Positions 26,543 through 37,268 of a stretch of DNA of 64,000 nt are shown piece by piece. Origin of the DNA: Entomortierella parvispora (taxonomy: Eukaryota; Mortierellomycota; Mortierellomycetes; Mortierellales; Mortierellaceae); assembly GCA_963573315.1 (NCBI GenBank), contig OY752152.1:1037001-1101000 (forward strand), read 5' to 3'. How positions within the stretch are numbered: position 1 is the first letter of the stretch; the number at the start of each line of letters is the position of its first letter. The translations under genes were made by a program, and so were the position numbers. The notes under the pieces are model-generated. The model had not been told where the DNA came from. It saw nothing but the letters and a program-made list of their open reading frames with translations, and ran no database searches.

Positions 26543-27768
26543 AGAATGGGCGCGTTAGAATGAGGGTTTATTATATTTCATTTGCATCTATTAAATTCAT
26601 ACACGAAGGCCAGTCAGCCATTCAATTTTTTTGTCAGAGGACAAAAATAATAAACCTCGGCATTTCTACCGCACTGTTGCAGCAGCGGCAACCGCCACAC
26701 ATTCACGGTCTGTAGCGTCCCGAGTCGACGTCTACTGCAATGAGCGAGTGGAAATTTAGGGAGCTGAAAACATCTCACAAAGTCGATTGTTGGGGGGAGA
26801 GTCCTATTTGCACGGGGTAACTAGGCCATTAAACTCAGATCGCGTATTCATATTCAAAACGACAAATGTTGTTCTGCCCCCTGATAAGCTGCTCAAAGAG
26901 GGATAGGGATCGTGAGATTAGTGTTGTTTTCCTGTCCAAAGATATCAAATAACGGACGAGATGAATTGCAAAGCGATATGCTTCATACTCAGATCTGATG
27001 GTCTCTGGTGAAAGATAGGCGTGCTCGCAGTAACAACTCAAGATGAACATGTCCCGTGTGGTAATAGACTGCTGCCTGATCTGTGTTTGGTAACAGTTTG
27101 TGTGCCGCAATCAATGCCACACGTTTGAACAAGAAAACATGTCCCTTCTCCGGGTCATGAATAAGGTTTGTTAGATCGAGCACACCCTTATGTCAGGCTG
27201 TGTCGAACTGCGCAAGTCCAGGCCAGTCTCATTTTTGCCACCGAAAATGGGGTCGCTTCCGCGTCGCGTTCGTTACATCCCGCAAAGCTCAGGCTACGGC
27301 ATGGGCCAGAGAGGGAGGAGGGGGGAGTATTTCCTTGTATCTCATTCTTTGCACCCTCTCATCTTCTACTGCGCCCTTCTGTGTGCAATTGTCCATTGTG
27401 AGAAGCCTCAGTTGCGCCCATCTTCTCCCAGCTTTGACTGTTTTTTGAATCTAGACAACACAAACTCTAGCCTTTCAACACAACATTATGCGATAGCCTG
27501 CACCCCCCGACATCTTCTCCGTCTACTCGTCAATACCATTCTTTCCCTGTCATCCCTCTCACTCTGTATCATCTGGAAGTAAAGGGGGCAGGGACGTAAG
27601 GCGAAGCAATTCCTGCCCTTAGTCCCCATACCAACAATCTGATGAAGGCCTTCAATGGGCAACTATATGACTATTTGCTTTGCCTCCTTGCAGGAATTCA
27701 AAGTTTAATCTCTTCCTTTCTTCCCAAAGTCATATTATTCCTACGGGAAAAAGTGAATGATAAACCAC
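26543..27768. other. Intergenic region with a monooxygenase relic
   Basis: Between MFS transporter 1 and monooxygenase A there is no intact gene. The 3' end of the MFS gene is AT-rich. Around 26930-27120 on the minus strand lies a decayed fragment of a monooxygenase (listed separately). The segment 27330-27600 is C/T-rich with no recognisable function. Confidence 0.4.
26930..27120 (-). pseudogene. Decayed fragment of FAD-monooxygenase exon 5
   Basis: On the minus strand one frame reads LIAAHKLLPNTDQAAV, close to AAHKLLPSAGQGAV of the intact copies. After a frameshift another frame reads DMFILSCYCEHAYLSPETIR then SEYEAYRF. That matches the following part of the same exon in copy A (DAVVLANCLYDLESLDTKAI then RAAFLDYKAER). 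Both halves occur in the right order and spacing, which makes chance unlikely. The rest of the gene is not visible. It appears to be a remnant of an older array member between MFS transporter 1 and copy A. Confidence 0.6.
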
Positions 27769-29761
27769 CTACACAACTACTACAGGGGATGTGATGGTCG
27801 AGGACTCTCCTTCAACCACAGTTTGCTTCCTGAGAGCCTCTTTCTGCTGTTTCTCCTTTTGTTCTCTCTCATACCGCACAGACGGCTTTTGGGGGACAAG
27901 GCGGAGTGAGCCTCTTCTGGGGACGGGAGGCAGGAATGCAATCGTCGGCCTGTAAGCAGCGCCCTTATTGACCTCCTTACGCTTGATGGAATCAGGAACC
28001 CATTTCAAGGCAACATGACGGATAACACGCTCCTTTACGGTCTAAAGTTGATTTAGATTGGCTTCAGTTAGTCGACCTGGAGGTCGCATGAATAACCCCA
28101 ATTCATGGATAGTCCACACTATGTTAACTCCATATCTCCTGAACTGTACATACCTGACCATAGAGAATGGTTGCATTCACCTTGCTCTTATCGTACATCT
28201 CTGCGACGTAATGGATGCGCTCTGCCTTATAGTCCAGAAACGCCGCGCGAATCGCCTTTGTGTCGAGAGACTCTAGATCGTACAGACAATTAGCCAAGAC
28301 AACAGCGTCTTGCATCGCGCAAACGGCCCCTTGTGCTGCACTTGGGAGCAGCTTGTGGGCAGCTGTAGTTAGACAATGACAGGAAATCGAACGAAAGTTA
28401 GTTCAAAAGACACAAGGTTAGCAATGAGATATCCAAACGGCAGACAGCGAAGGTATTTTACCGTCACCAATGAGGACTGTTCGACCGTGCGACCAAGTTT
28501 TAAAGAGCTTCTCCTCCAAGAACACTCTGGAGATGTTAGCCTCAGGAGTTGCATCGATGAGATTGCCAATGCTACCGCATCCAGGAAGCTTGAAGTCTTT
28601 GACCTGTTCGATGAATTCGGGATTGGATTCAGGGCCCCATTCCGAGTTCCGAAACTTCATCTTTTCAAACTCTGAGATGGAGGAAACCTGAGAGATAACC
28701 AGCCAACAGACTCTGTTACCGGGAACGTTGAACTCTGACCACTGTGAAGAAACAAGATAGCAGGTGAAAGTGAGCTCATCACCACCTTCATCAAAGAACT
28801 GAAGTATGGTGAAAAAGACGCAAAACTCACATTGTAGCTTGTGCCACGTCCGATAACCTGGTTGAAACTTGAGGCCTTCCTGTCCTTCAGGTATGGGTAT
28901 TTCTCAGGATCCATTGGGTCTGTTGTGCCGACCATGGCCAAAAACCCTTTGCTCAACTCTTTTGTGTCTGAGACAGGGAGCAGGTTCTGTTTTCGCAAGT
29001 TTGAGTAGAGGCTTTGTCTTACTCCACTGTGCGCGCCGTCAGCGCCCACCAAAATGTCACCATGGTAGGTTGTACCGTCAGCGCAGCGGATCATGACTCC
29101 CTCCTTATTCTGAATCAGGGACGTGACCTTCTTGTTGTAGTGAATCTTTTCTATGGGGATTTTTGACAAGAGCAATTGATAAAGATCCGGCCGAGATAAA
29201 TGTAAAGGACGGTATCCTTCTCTATTCATACCACAGTGAGCAATCAGCATGGAGCATTAGGATGAATCAAAGAATCATCATGATATGATGAAGTTGACCA
29301 AAGATAACTTACTCTCCTTCATGGTTTGGGTTGCTGAACTCGGCAATGATCTTCATGTTATCGTACATGATGGTAGCTTTCTCGGCGGGGAATGAAATGG
29401 CTTCAAGCTCTTCCAAGAGACCAACCTGCTCCAGAGCAGCCATGATATTGGATTGCAGAGCCATGATCGATCCTATAAGATCAGACAAAAGGAAGGCAGG
29501 CTGTTGAGTAACAAGGGCAAAATAATATATGGGGATCCATTCCTTCCTACCAAGTTGTCTGACAGTTGAAGCTCGTTCATAGATTTCGTATGGAATCCCA
29601 GCCTTGTCTAGCAGGATAGCAAGCAGCAGGCCTCCGAGGCCCGCGCCAACGATCATAACATTTGGGCTCTTGCCATCACTCTTCGGGGGAAGTTGAGACG
29701 GGTACTTGATAGGAGAGTCATCAAACTCGTCGGCGGGTTTGCGGGCACGGTGAGGGTTCAT
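27769..29761 (-). CDS. FAD-dependent monooxygenase, array copy A
   Basis: Six exons on the minus strand (29761-29551, 29472-29313, 29221-28831, 28741-28462, 28362-28154, 28041-27769) join in phase to 507 residues. The N-terminus carries the dinucleotide-binding motif VMIVGAGLGGLLLAILLDKA (GxGxxG) with the acidic end of the second strand in YEIYERAS. The middle holds the DG motif ILVGADGAHSGVR. The FAD ribityl motif GDAAHK is split by an intron, its Ala codon formed across exons 4 and 5. These three motifs define class A flavin monooxygenases (FAD_binding_3; salicylate hydroxylase/PaxM-like). Such enzymes use NAD(P)H and oxygen to hydroxylate or epoxidise small molecules; the substrate is unknown. 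No signal peptide is visible. The copy is intact and follows the upstream element described separately. Confidence 0.9.
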
Positions 29762-30472
29762 GTTGAGTTTGCAAGATGGTTAATGTTGGGGATGAGGGAA
29801 AAAAGAGATGATGGAATTGGCCGAATGAGAGATGACTGGAGTGAACACAAAAGAGAGCAAATGAAAATAGGTGGCCTGGCAGATGCATGAAAATGGATGA
29901 TAGTCTGCCGGCCGCATGAAAGTGGATGGTCTGCCGGTTGCACAACGCAAAGAATTTGAGCTGTCGTATTTCTCGCCGTTCAAAGAGCCTGTTCTGTGTG
30001 TATGGACCATCGTAGGAGATGTTCGTTTCTTCTTGGAACAAATGGTCGTCCATGTCAGAGAATGTTCCACACAAACGATATCAGAAGTAAAAGTTTTCTT
30101 CTACGAGTTGCAAAAAATACAGACACGACCGACACGAACGTGATATCCTTGGTGCTGAAGCCGGTGGTATTGGCAGATAGAGTGATGGCGACCACCAGCT
30201 GCTCTTTAGGGTACTTTTGAGGCTCAACTGTTGGTGATTCCAGCTGTGTGGCAGCTCAGACTGCTCAGTCTTATCTTTGCTCTTATTGAGTTCTTGTGCT
30301 TGATCTCGATGTTGATCTCGTTGCTGATCCTGTTTTCTTGTTGCCTGCTTCGCAGTTTTTTAATGTTGATAGTCGGTAGCGCACGTTGTTGCATGTTACG
30401 GACTCCCATCTTGGCAGGTGCAAATCACATCACGTTCAGTCAGAGGCTTTCCATGTTTATTTTCTCCTGCAG
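29762..30472. other. Spacer between monooxygenase copies A and B
   Basis: This 711-bp spacer holds the copy A promoter and the copy B 3' flank. The conserved upstream element occurs at 29841-29867. The short phrase CGACACGAACGTGAT (about 30128) recurs upstream of copy D (about 37002), showing that flanks duplicated along with the genes. No gene is seen. Confidence 0.4.
29841..29867 (-). promoter_or_regulatory. Conserved upstream element of copy A
   Basis: On the plus strand this reads GAACACAAAAGAGAGCAAAT followed by GAAAA. Closely related strings lie upstream of copies B (32581-32606), D (36812-36836) and E (39340-39359). The distance to the start codon here is about 80 nt. It may be a shared promoter or start-site element, or simply retained from duplication. 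Confidence 0.5.
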
Positions 30473-32488
30473 CTAGACAGCAATCGCAGGGTATACCTCG
30501 GCAGAAGACACGGTCTCCACAGCGGGCTGACCATTGAGTACATCCTCCTCCTGTACTTCCCTTTGTTCTTTCTCGTACCGTACCGATGGCTTTTGAGGGA
30601 GAAGGTCGAGCGTACCTCTTTTGGGGGCAGGTGGGAGAAATGTGACTATAGGCCTATAAGCAGCACCCTTGCGAATCTCCTTGCGTTTGATGGACTCAGG
30701 AATCCAGTTAAGCACCACATGTCTAATAATCCGCTCCTTCAGTGTCTACGCAGAGGAAACGACCAATGTCGATTATTAATCTGTCAGTTCAGAGAATGTG
30801 ACTACAGTCCTCATCTGTACATAGCCAAGCAAACGTTCTCTCTTCCTAACTTCCTATTACCTGACCGTGGAGGATAACAGCATTGATCTTGCTCTTTTCA
30901 TACATCTCTGCAACGTGGTGGTAGCGCTGCTCTCTAAAATCCAAAAGAGTCTCTTGGATCGCGTCTCTGTCAAGAGATTCTAGATCGTACAGACAGTTAG
31001 CCAAGATAACAGCATCTTGCAGCGCGCAAACAGCACCCTGTCCCGCACTCGGGAGCAGCTTATGAGCGGCTATAACCAGTACGCAATAGAAAAGTACAGG
31101 AAGATGTGAGTTCACTCGATAGCCATTAGAATGTACAAACTTGAAGAGAAGAAGAAAGGTACTTTACCATCACCAATGAGGACCGTCCGACCGTGCGACC
31201 AAGTCTCAAAGAGCTTCTCCTCAAGGTAGACCCTGGAGATGTTGGCCTCAGGAGTAGCATTAATCAGGTTACCCAGTGTACCACATCCTGGGACTTTGAA
31301 GTCTTTGACTTGATCAATGAATTCGGGATTAGATTCCGGTCCCCATTCCGAGTTGCGGAACTTCATCTTTTCAAATTCTGTGATCGATGCAATCTGAGAG
31401 ACGACCACCCAACAGATGCTGTTCTCAGGCATGTTGAACTCGGCCCACTGTGAGAACATATAAAAGTTAATAACGGACGTGAGTTTACCACCAGTTTGAC
31501 GATTCGGAATTAGTAGTGATCAAGATGAGAACTCACTGTGAAACTTGTGCCACGACCAATGACCTGACTGAAGCTCGAAGCCTCCTTGTCCTTCAGGAAT
31601 GGATATTTCTCGGGATCCATTGGATCCGTGGTCCCGACCATCGCCAAGAACCCTTTGCTTAACTCTGATGTATCCGTGGCTGGGAGCAAGTTCTGCTGTT
31701 GAAGGTTGGAGTAGAGGGCCTGCCTCACTCCACTGTGCGCGCCATCGGCACCCACCAAGATATCACCATGGTAGGTTGTACCGTCAGCGCAACGGATCAT
31801 GACCCCTTCCTTGTTCTGGACCATGGACACGACCTTCTTGTTGTAGTGGATCTTCTCTGAAGGGACCTTTGACAAGAGCAACTGATGGAACTTTGGTCGA
31901 GCAAAATTCAGAGGTTCATATCCTTCCCTGTTTGTATATCGCAATAGACAGTCAGTTCTGAAAAGTCCATTAACGGACATCGGAGGTCGCAACGTTGTCC
32001 TCAGTATCAAAAAAACTTACTCGCCGTGCAGGTTAGAGGTGCTGAATTTGGCGATGACTTCCATGTTCTCATACAAGATGCTTGCTTTATCGGCTGGAAA
32101 CGAGATTGCTTTGAGCTCCTCCAAGAGACCAACTTGCTCTATGGCACTCATGATACTGGAGTTCAGATTCATAATAGACCCTATCAGCGAACCAAAGATA
32201 TAGTGCACCTTTAGAATACGGTTTTTCTAGAGCTCAAGAGCAAAAAAAAAAAAAAAAAATGTCATAATGACGCTTACCAAGCGGCTTGACGCTCGAAGCC
32301 CGCTCATAGATCTCGTAGGGGATTCCAGCTTTGTCAAGCAGGATAGCAAGCAGCAGACCAGCAAGGCCAGCACCTACGATCATAACATGAGGGTTCTTGC
32401 CATCGCTCTTTGGTGGAAGCTGAGAAGGGTACTTGATAGGAGAGTCATCAAACTCGTCGACAGGTTTACGGGCACGATGAGAGTTCAT
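30473..32488 (-). CDS. FAD-dependent monooxygenase, array copy B
   Basis: Six exons (32488-32278, 32180-32021, 31927-31537, 31447-31168, 31069-30861, 30745-30473) have exactly the sizes of copy A and give 507 residues. Motifs are intact: VMIVGAGLAGLLLAILLDKA, ILVGADGAHSGVR, and GDAAHK formed across the exon 4/5 junction. The N-terminus differs from copy A mainly by Asn-Ser for Asn-Pro at positions 2-3. The conserved C-terminal block (NWIPESIKRKEIRKGAAYRP then LLPQKPSVRYE) is present. The first intron contains an A17 run. The copy looks functional. Its substrate is unknown, presumably related to that of the other copies. Confidence 0.9.
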
Positions 32489-32580
32489 GTCAGGTTTGCA
32501 AGATGGTGAATGTCAGTGAATGAAGAGGAAAGAGATGATGGGATGGACCGATTGAGTTCTCTCTTCTTTCCGAGATGTCT

Positions 32581-32606
32581 GGACACAAAGGAGAGCAAAT
32601 GAAAAT
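32581..32606 (-). promoter_or_regulatory. Conserved upstream element of copy B
   Basis: Plus-strand reading is GGACACAAAGGAGAGCAAAT followed by GAAAAT, about 93 nt before the copy B start. It is the same element as at copies A, D and E. A further block (GGACTGATGGTTGCACAGCG) is shared with copy D. Confidence 0.5.
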
Positions 32607-32770
32607 CGATTGGACTGATGGTTGCACAGCGCGAAATCAAATCAAGCAGCGCGGTCTGCTTTCTTGGGATAATCATGATATAGTACCTATCTTTGCTCAT
32701 GTTGTTGTTCCTATTGACTGGAAGACAAACAAACCTGTTTTTGAGGTCATCTCTCCGTTTATTTTTTCTT

Positions 32771-34445
32771 TCATGCGGCCATGGCGATCTGACGGAGGGG
32801 ACAGGAAATATTTAAAGAGTCACCACATGAGATGCATCGGTCGAGGATGCGACCTTCTGGGACGATCTTGCTCTGTTGGTCATCTTCCTCTTGCTCTCTC
32901 TTTCGTTCCCTCTCGTACCGCACTGAGGGCTTTTGAGGGAGAAGGTCCATATCGCCTCTTTTGGGGATGGGGGGCAGGAAGGTGACCATTGGTCGGTAAG
33001 CAGCACCCTTGCGAACGCCCGCGATCCTGATGGACTCAGGGACCCAGTTCAAGACCACATGCCGAATGATGCGTTCCATTAAGGTCTAAATCAGAGAAAA
33101 GGTGTAATTCACTTCAGTTCACATACAGTGATTGTAACCATAGTCCGTAGAAAGCCCACCAAGTATACTTCTTCTTACTTGGCCGTAGAGAATAATAGCA
33201 CTGATCTTGCTTTTCCCGTACATTTCAGCGACGTGGGGGTAACGTTGTTCTCTAAAACCCAGGCACGCTGCGTGAATCGCGTCTCTGTCGAGGGATTCTA
33301 AATCGTACAGGCAATTCGCCAAGATAACAGCATCCTGTAACGCGCAAACTGCGCCCTGTCCCGCACTTGGGAGCAGTTTGTGTGCAGCTGTAGCCAGACA
33401 ATGACAGAACATCGAAGCGAGAAGTTAATCGAAATCCACTTGACACACACGTCCGATCACTAAGCCTAAAACACAGAGGTACTTTACCATCACCAATGAG
33501 GACTGTTCGACCGTGCGACCAAGTCTCAAAGAGCTTCTCTTCTAGGTAGACCCTGGAGATGATGGCCTCAGGAGTAGCATTGATCAAATTACCCAGAGTA
33601 CCACATCCTGGGACCTTGAAGTCTTTGACTTGATCAATGAATTCAGGATTGGATTATGGTCCCCATTCCGAGTTTCGAAACTTCATTCTCTCAAACTCTG
33701 AGATCGAAGCAATCTGGGACACGACTACCCAACAGACGCGGTTCTCTGGCATGTTGAACTCGGCCCACTGTATAAAAAAAAAAAAAAAAAAAAGGGGGGG
33801 GGGGGGGGGAAGGTGAACGCGAGCTCTTCACTTCAAGATGCAGAGAATAGTGAGCCACCTAAGGCTTACATTGAAACTCGTACCTCGTCCAATGATCTGG
33901 CTGAAGTTTGAAACCTTCTTGTTCTTCAGGAATGGATATTGTTCAGGATCCATAGGTTCAGTAGTGCCGAGCATGGCCAAAAATCCTTTGCTCAACTCTG
34001 TAGCGTCTGAGGCCGGGAGCAAGTTCTGCTGTTGAAGGTTGGAATAGAGAGCCTGCCTCACTCCACTGTGCGCACCGTCGGCGCCCACCAAGATCACCAT
34101 GGTAGGTTGTACCGTCAGCACAATGGATCATGACTCCATCCTTGTTCTGGATCATGGACATGACTTTTTTGCTGTAGTGAATCTTTTCCGCAGGGACCGT
34201 CGACAAGAGCAGTTGATAGAGATCTGGTCGAGAAAAATCCAGAGTCATATCCTAGTCTGCATGCATACCATAACTATCAGTCAGTTTTTGGATCCTTCTG
34301 GGTAACAGCACTAATCGTTACGAAAAATTCTTACTCTCTGTTCTTGTCAACGCCGTCGAACGATGCAATGACCTCCAGGTTCTCGTACATGAGGGTTGCC
34401 TTATCAGAAACAAACGAAATGGCCTTGAGTTCATCAACTTTGTAC
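32771..34445 (-). pseudogene. FAD-monooxygenase pseudogene, array copy C
   Basis: Homology to copies A, B, D and E covers exons 6 to 3 and part of exon 2 (33085-32771, 33387-33179, 33767-33488, 34256-33870, and from about 34445 to 34335). Exon 1 with the FAD-binding GxGxxG motif is missing. Lesions seen directly are a TAA codon at 33654-33656 where intact copies have GAA (within WGPESNPEF), a 2-bp loss near 34096 just before the DG motif, and a 2-bp loss near 34240. Splice sites are still recognisable and exons 4 and 5 keep their normal lengths, so decay is recent. The intron between exons 3 and 4 contains an A20 run followed by a G16 run (33774-33809). The C-terminal exon is extended by loss of the usual stop. 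Confidence 0.88.
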
Positions 34446-34721
34446 CTCATACGCTTCATAGTCTGTCCTTTCGGGGACCCACAGGAGTCATGCATTGCCA
34501 CCTAGGACAAGCCAACGACTATAATGGAGCAGGGACCTGCGCAAAAGAAAGCAATGTGACAGGAACAGATAGGCACCAATGTAGCCGTTGTTGATCTTGA
34601 GTAGACCTCCAGCTTTGCTGTTTCATGATCAAGTGTCATGGTATGAGCCTTGCGCCACCAATTTATTTTTGCGCCACCAATTCAGTGTTTTTTCTGGCAA
34701 TACAATGAAGAAGCAAAGTAC
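34446..34721. other. Spacer between pseudogene C and copy D
   Basis: The sequence stops resembling monooxygenase near 34445. The remainder up to the copy D stop holds no recognisable feature; it is where exon 1 of copy C would be expected but is not found. Confidence 0.35.
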
Positions 34722-36732
34722 CTATACAGCCACCACAGTAGGTGCAACGGCAGAGGATACGCTTTCAGCCGCAATCTGACTCTTGAGTGACTCCTCCTTT
34801 TGCTTAGCCTTTTGTTCTCTCTCATATCGCACAGATGGCTTTTGAGGGAGAAGATCGATTGTGCCTCTTTTGGGAACGGGAGGTAGAAAGGTGATAGCAG
34901 GTCTGTAGGCAGCACCCCTGTTGAGCTCCTTACGCTTCACGGAATCAGGAATCCAGTTCAGTGCCACATGACGAATGATCCGTTCCTTCAATGTCTAAGC
35001 CAAGGAGATAGTCAATTTTGATTGATCGTCAGTCAACCTGTCAAGGGCATTTATAGCTCTTATTCCACGAAAGACGTCGCAATGTACGCTCGGTCGCCCG
35101 AGTTATCCATACCTGGCCGTAGAGAATGGTTGCATTCATCTTGCTCTTTCCGTACATTTCTGCGACGTACTGGTAACGCTGCTCCTTATAATCCAAACAG
35201 GCAGCATGGATCGCGTCTCTGTCTAGGGACTCGAGGTCATAGAGACAATTGGCCAAAATGACAGCATCCTGCAACGCACACACCGCGCCCTGTCCAGCAC
35301 TTGGAAGAAGTTTGTGGGCAGCTATAATCAGTTGATGGACGAGAAGGTCAAGAAGTTAGTTCGAATTCACCTGGTAACCATCAGGTTCATCAAACACAAA
35401 GAATGCAGATATTTTACCATCACCAATGAGGACCGTTCGACCGTGCGACCAAGTCTCAAAGAGCTTCTCTTCAAGGTAGACTCTAGAAATGTTGGCCTCA
35501 GGAGTAGCATTGATCAGATTGCCAAGTGTACCACATCCTGGGACCTTGAAATCCTTGACTTTATCGATGAATTCAGGATTGGATTCAGGTCCCCATTCCG
35601 AGTTACGAAACTTCATCTTTTCAAACTCTGAGATTGAAGAAATCTGGGACACGACTACCCAACAGATGCGGTTCTCTGGCATATTGAATTCTGACCACTG
35701 TGAGAAAATCCAACAATTAGAAGAAGGAAATGAGATCTTTGCGTTCTTGATGTTGAACGTAGTGGTTAAGATGAGATCTTACGTTGAAACTTGTGCCACG
35801 ACCAATGACCTGACTGAAACTTGAGGTCTCCTTGTCCTTCAGGAATGGATATTTCTCGGGATCCATTGGATCCGTGGTCCCGACCATCGCCAAGAACCCT
35901 TTGCTCAACTCTGTAGCGTCTGAGGCCGGGAGCAAGTTCTGCTGTTGAAGGCCAGAATAGAGGCTTCGTCTTACTCCACTGTGCGCGCCATCGGCACCCA
36001 CCAAGATATCACCATGGTAGGTTGTACCGTCAGCGCAACGGATCATGACCCCCTCCTTGTTCTGGATCATGGACACGACCTTCTTGTTATAGTGAATCTT
36101 CTCTGCAGAGACCTTTGACAAGAGCAACTGATGGAACTTCGGTCGAGAAAAATTAAGAGGATCGTATCCTTGTCTGTATGAATACCGTAATTGACAGTTA
36201 GCTCCAATCCCCTTTGACCAACATCGGACATCGGACATCGCGACGTTGACCTCGGTATCAAAAAACTTACTCGCCGTGCAAGTTAGAGGTGCTGAACTTG
36301 GCAATGACCTCCATATTTTCATACAGGATGCTGGCTTTATCGGCAGGAAACGAGATTGCTTTGAGCTCCTCCAAGAGACCAGCTTGCTCTATGGCAGTCA
36401 TGATGTTGGAGTTCAGATTCATGATAGACCCTAAAAGCGGATCAAAGATACAGAGTATTAAGGCAAAAAGCTAAGGGTACAAAGGCTTCAAGATCGATTC
36501 TATACATCACAGCTACCATACCAAGTGGCTTCACGCTCGAGGCACGCTCATAGATCTCGTAGGGGATTCCAGCCTTGTCAAGCAGGATAGCAAGAAGCAG
36601 ACCTGCGAGGCCAGCACCTACGATCATAACATGAGGGTTCTTGCCATCGCTCTTTGGTGGAAGCTGAGAAGGGTACTTGATAGGAGAGTCATCAAACTCG
36701 TCGACAGGCTTGCGGGCACGATGAGGGTTCAT
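34722..36732 (-). CDS. FAD-dependent monooxygenase, array copy D
   Basis: Six exons (36732-36522, 36430-36271, 36173-35783, 35697-35418, 35321-35113, 34994-34722) of the array-standard sizes give 507 residues. The motifs VMIVGAGLAGLLLAILLDKA, ILVGADGAHSGVR and GDAAHK (across the junction) are intact. From 34764 to 35538 the sequence matches copy E (37311-38085) with no difference that I can see, introns included. Outside this tract the two differ clearly. Exons 1-3 resemble copy B more. This mosaic suggests recent gene conversion or unequal exchange. The copy appears functional. Confidence 0.9.
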
Positions 36733-37268
36733 GTCAAGTTTGAAAGATGTTGAATGCCAGTGGATGAGGAGAAAAAAGATGATGAGGATGGCCACATGAG
36801 TCGAGATTTCTGGACACAAAGGAGAGCAAATGAAAATGGATGGACTGATGGTTGCACAGCGCGAGAGCAAATCCTCACTTCATTTATTTTTTTTTTTTTG
36901 GACAGGACGAGCGGCCACTCAAGTTAGCAGGCGCGATGAATTCACGATAGTGGCAACAGTGGTGGTCATTTTCGATACCAATCAACCATGGAATAAAGGC
37001 GCGACACGAACGTGATGGCTTTGGCTAATAGGCACTGGGCGTCACTCATGTCAACAATTAAATCCACTCATCGAACAACCCGCTTGACCTTGTTGTTGTT
37101 GTTGTTGTTCCGAGAATGCATTTGTCACCGTATCATGGTACAGTACCAAACACCAACATCTCGAAACACAAACAAACCCATGTTTGGAGACAAACAATTG
37201 TCTGTATTTCTTTTCATTTTTCATACAATCATGGTGGTCCGATGCAGGCCACAGAGAATAAGGAAATA
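36733..37268. other. Spacer between copies D and E
   Basis: This 536-bp spacer has the conserved upstream element of copy D at 36812-36836, a T-rich run (36886-36899) and a TTG repeat (37091-37110). No gene is seen. Confidence 0.4.
36812..36836 (-). promoter_or_regulatory. Conserved upstream element of copy D
   Basis: Plus-strand reading is GGACACAAAGGAGAGCAAAT followed by GAAAA, about 80 nt before the copy D start. It is identical in this core to the copy B element. Confidence 0.5.

Noticed and set aside
28441-28470. Apparent GDG variant of the FAD-binding GD motif in the monooxygenases
   Set aside because: It comes from reading into the intron; after splicing the codon is GCT and the motif is the canonical GDAAHK.
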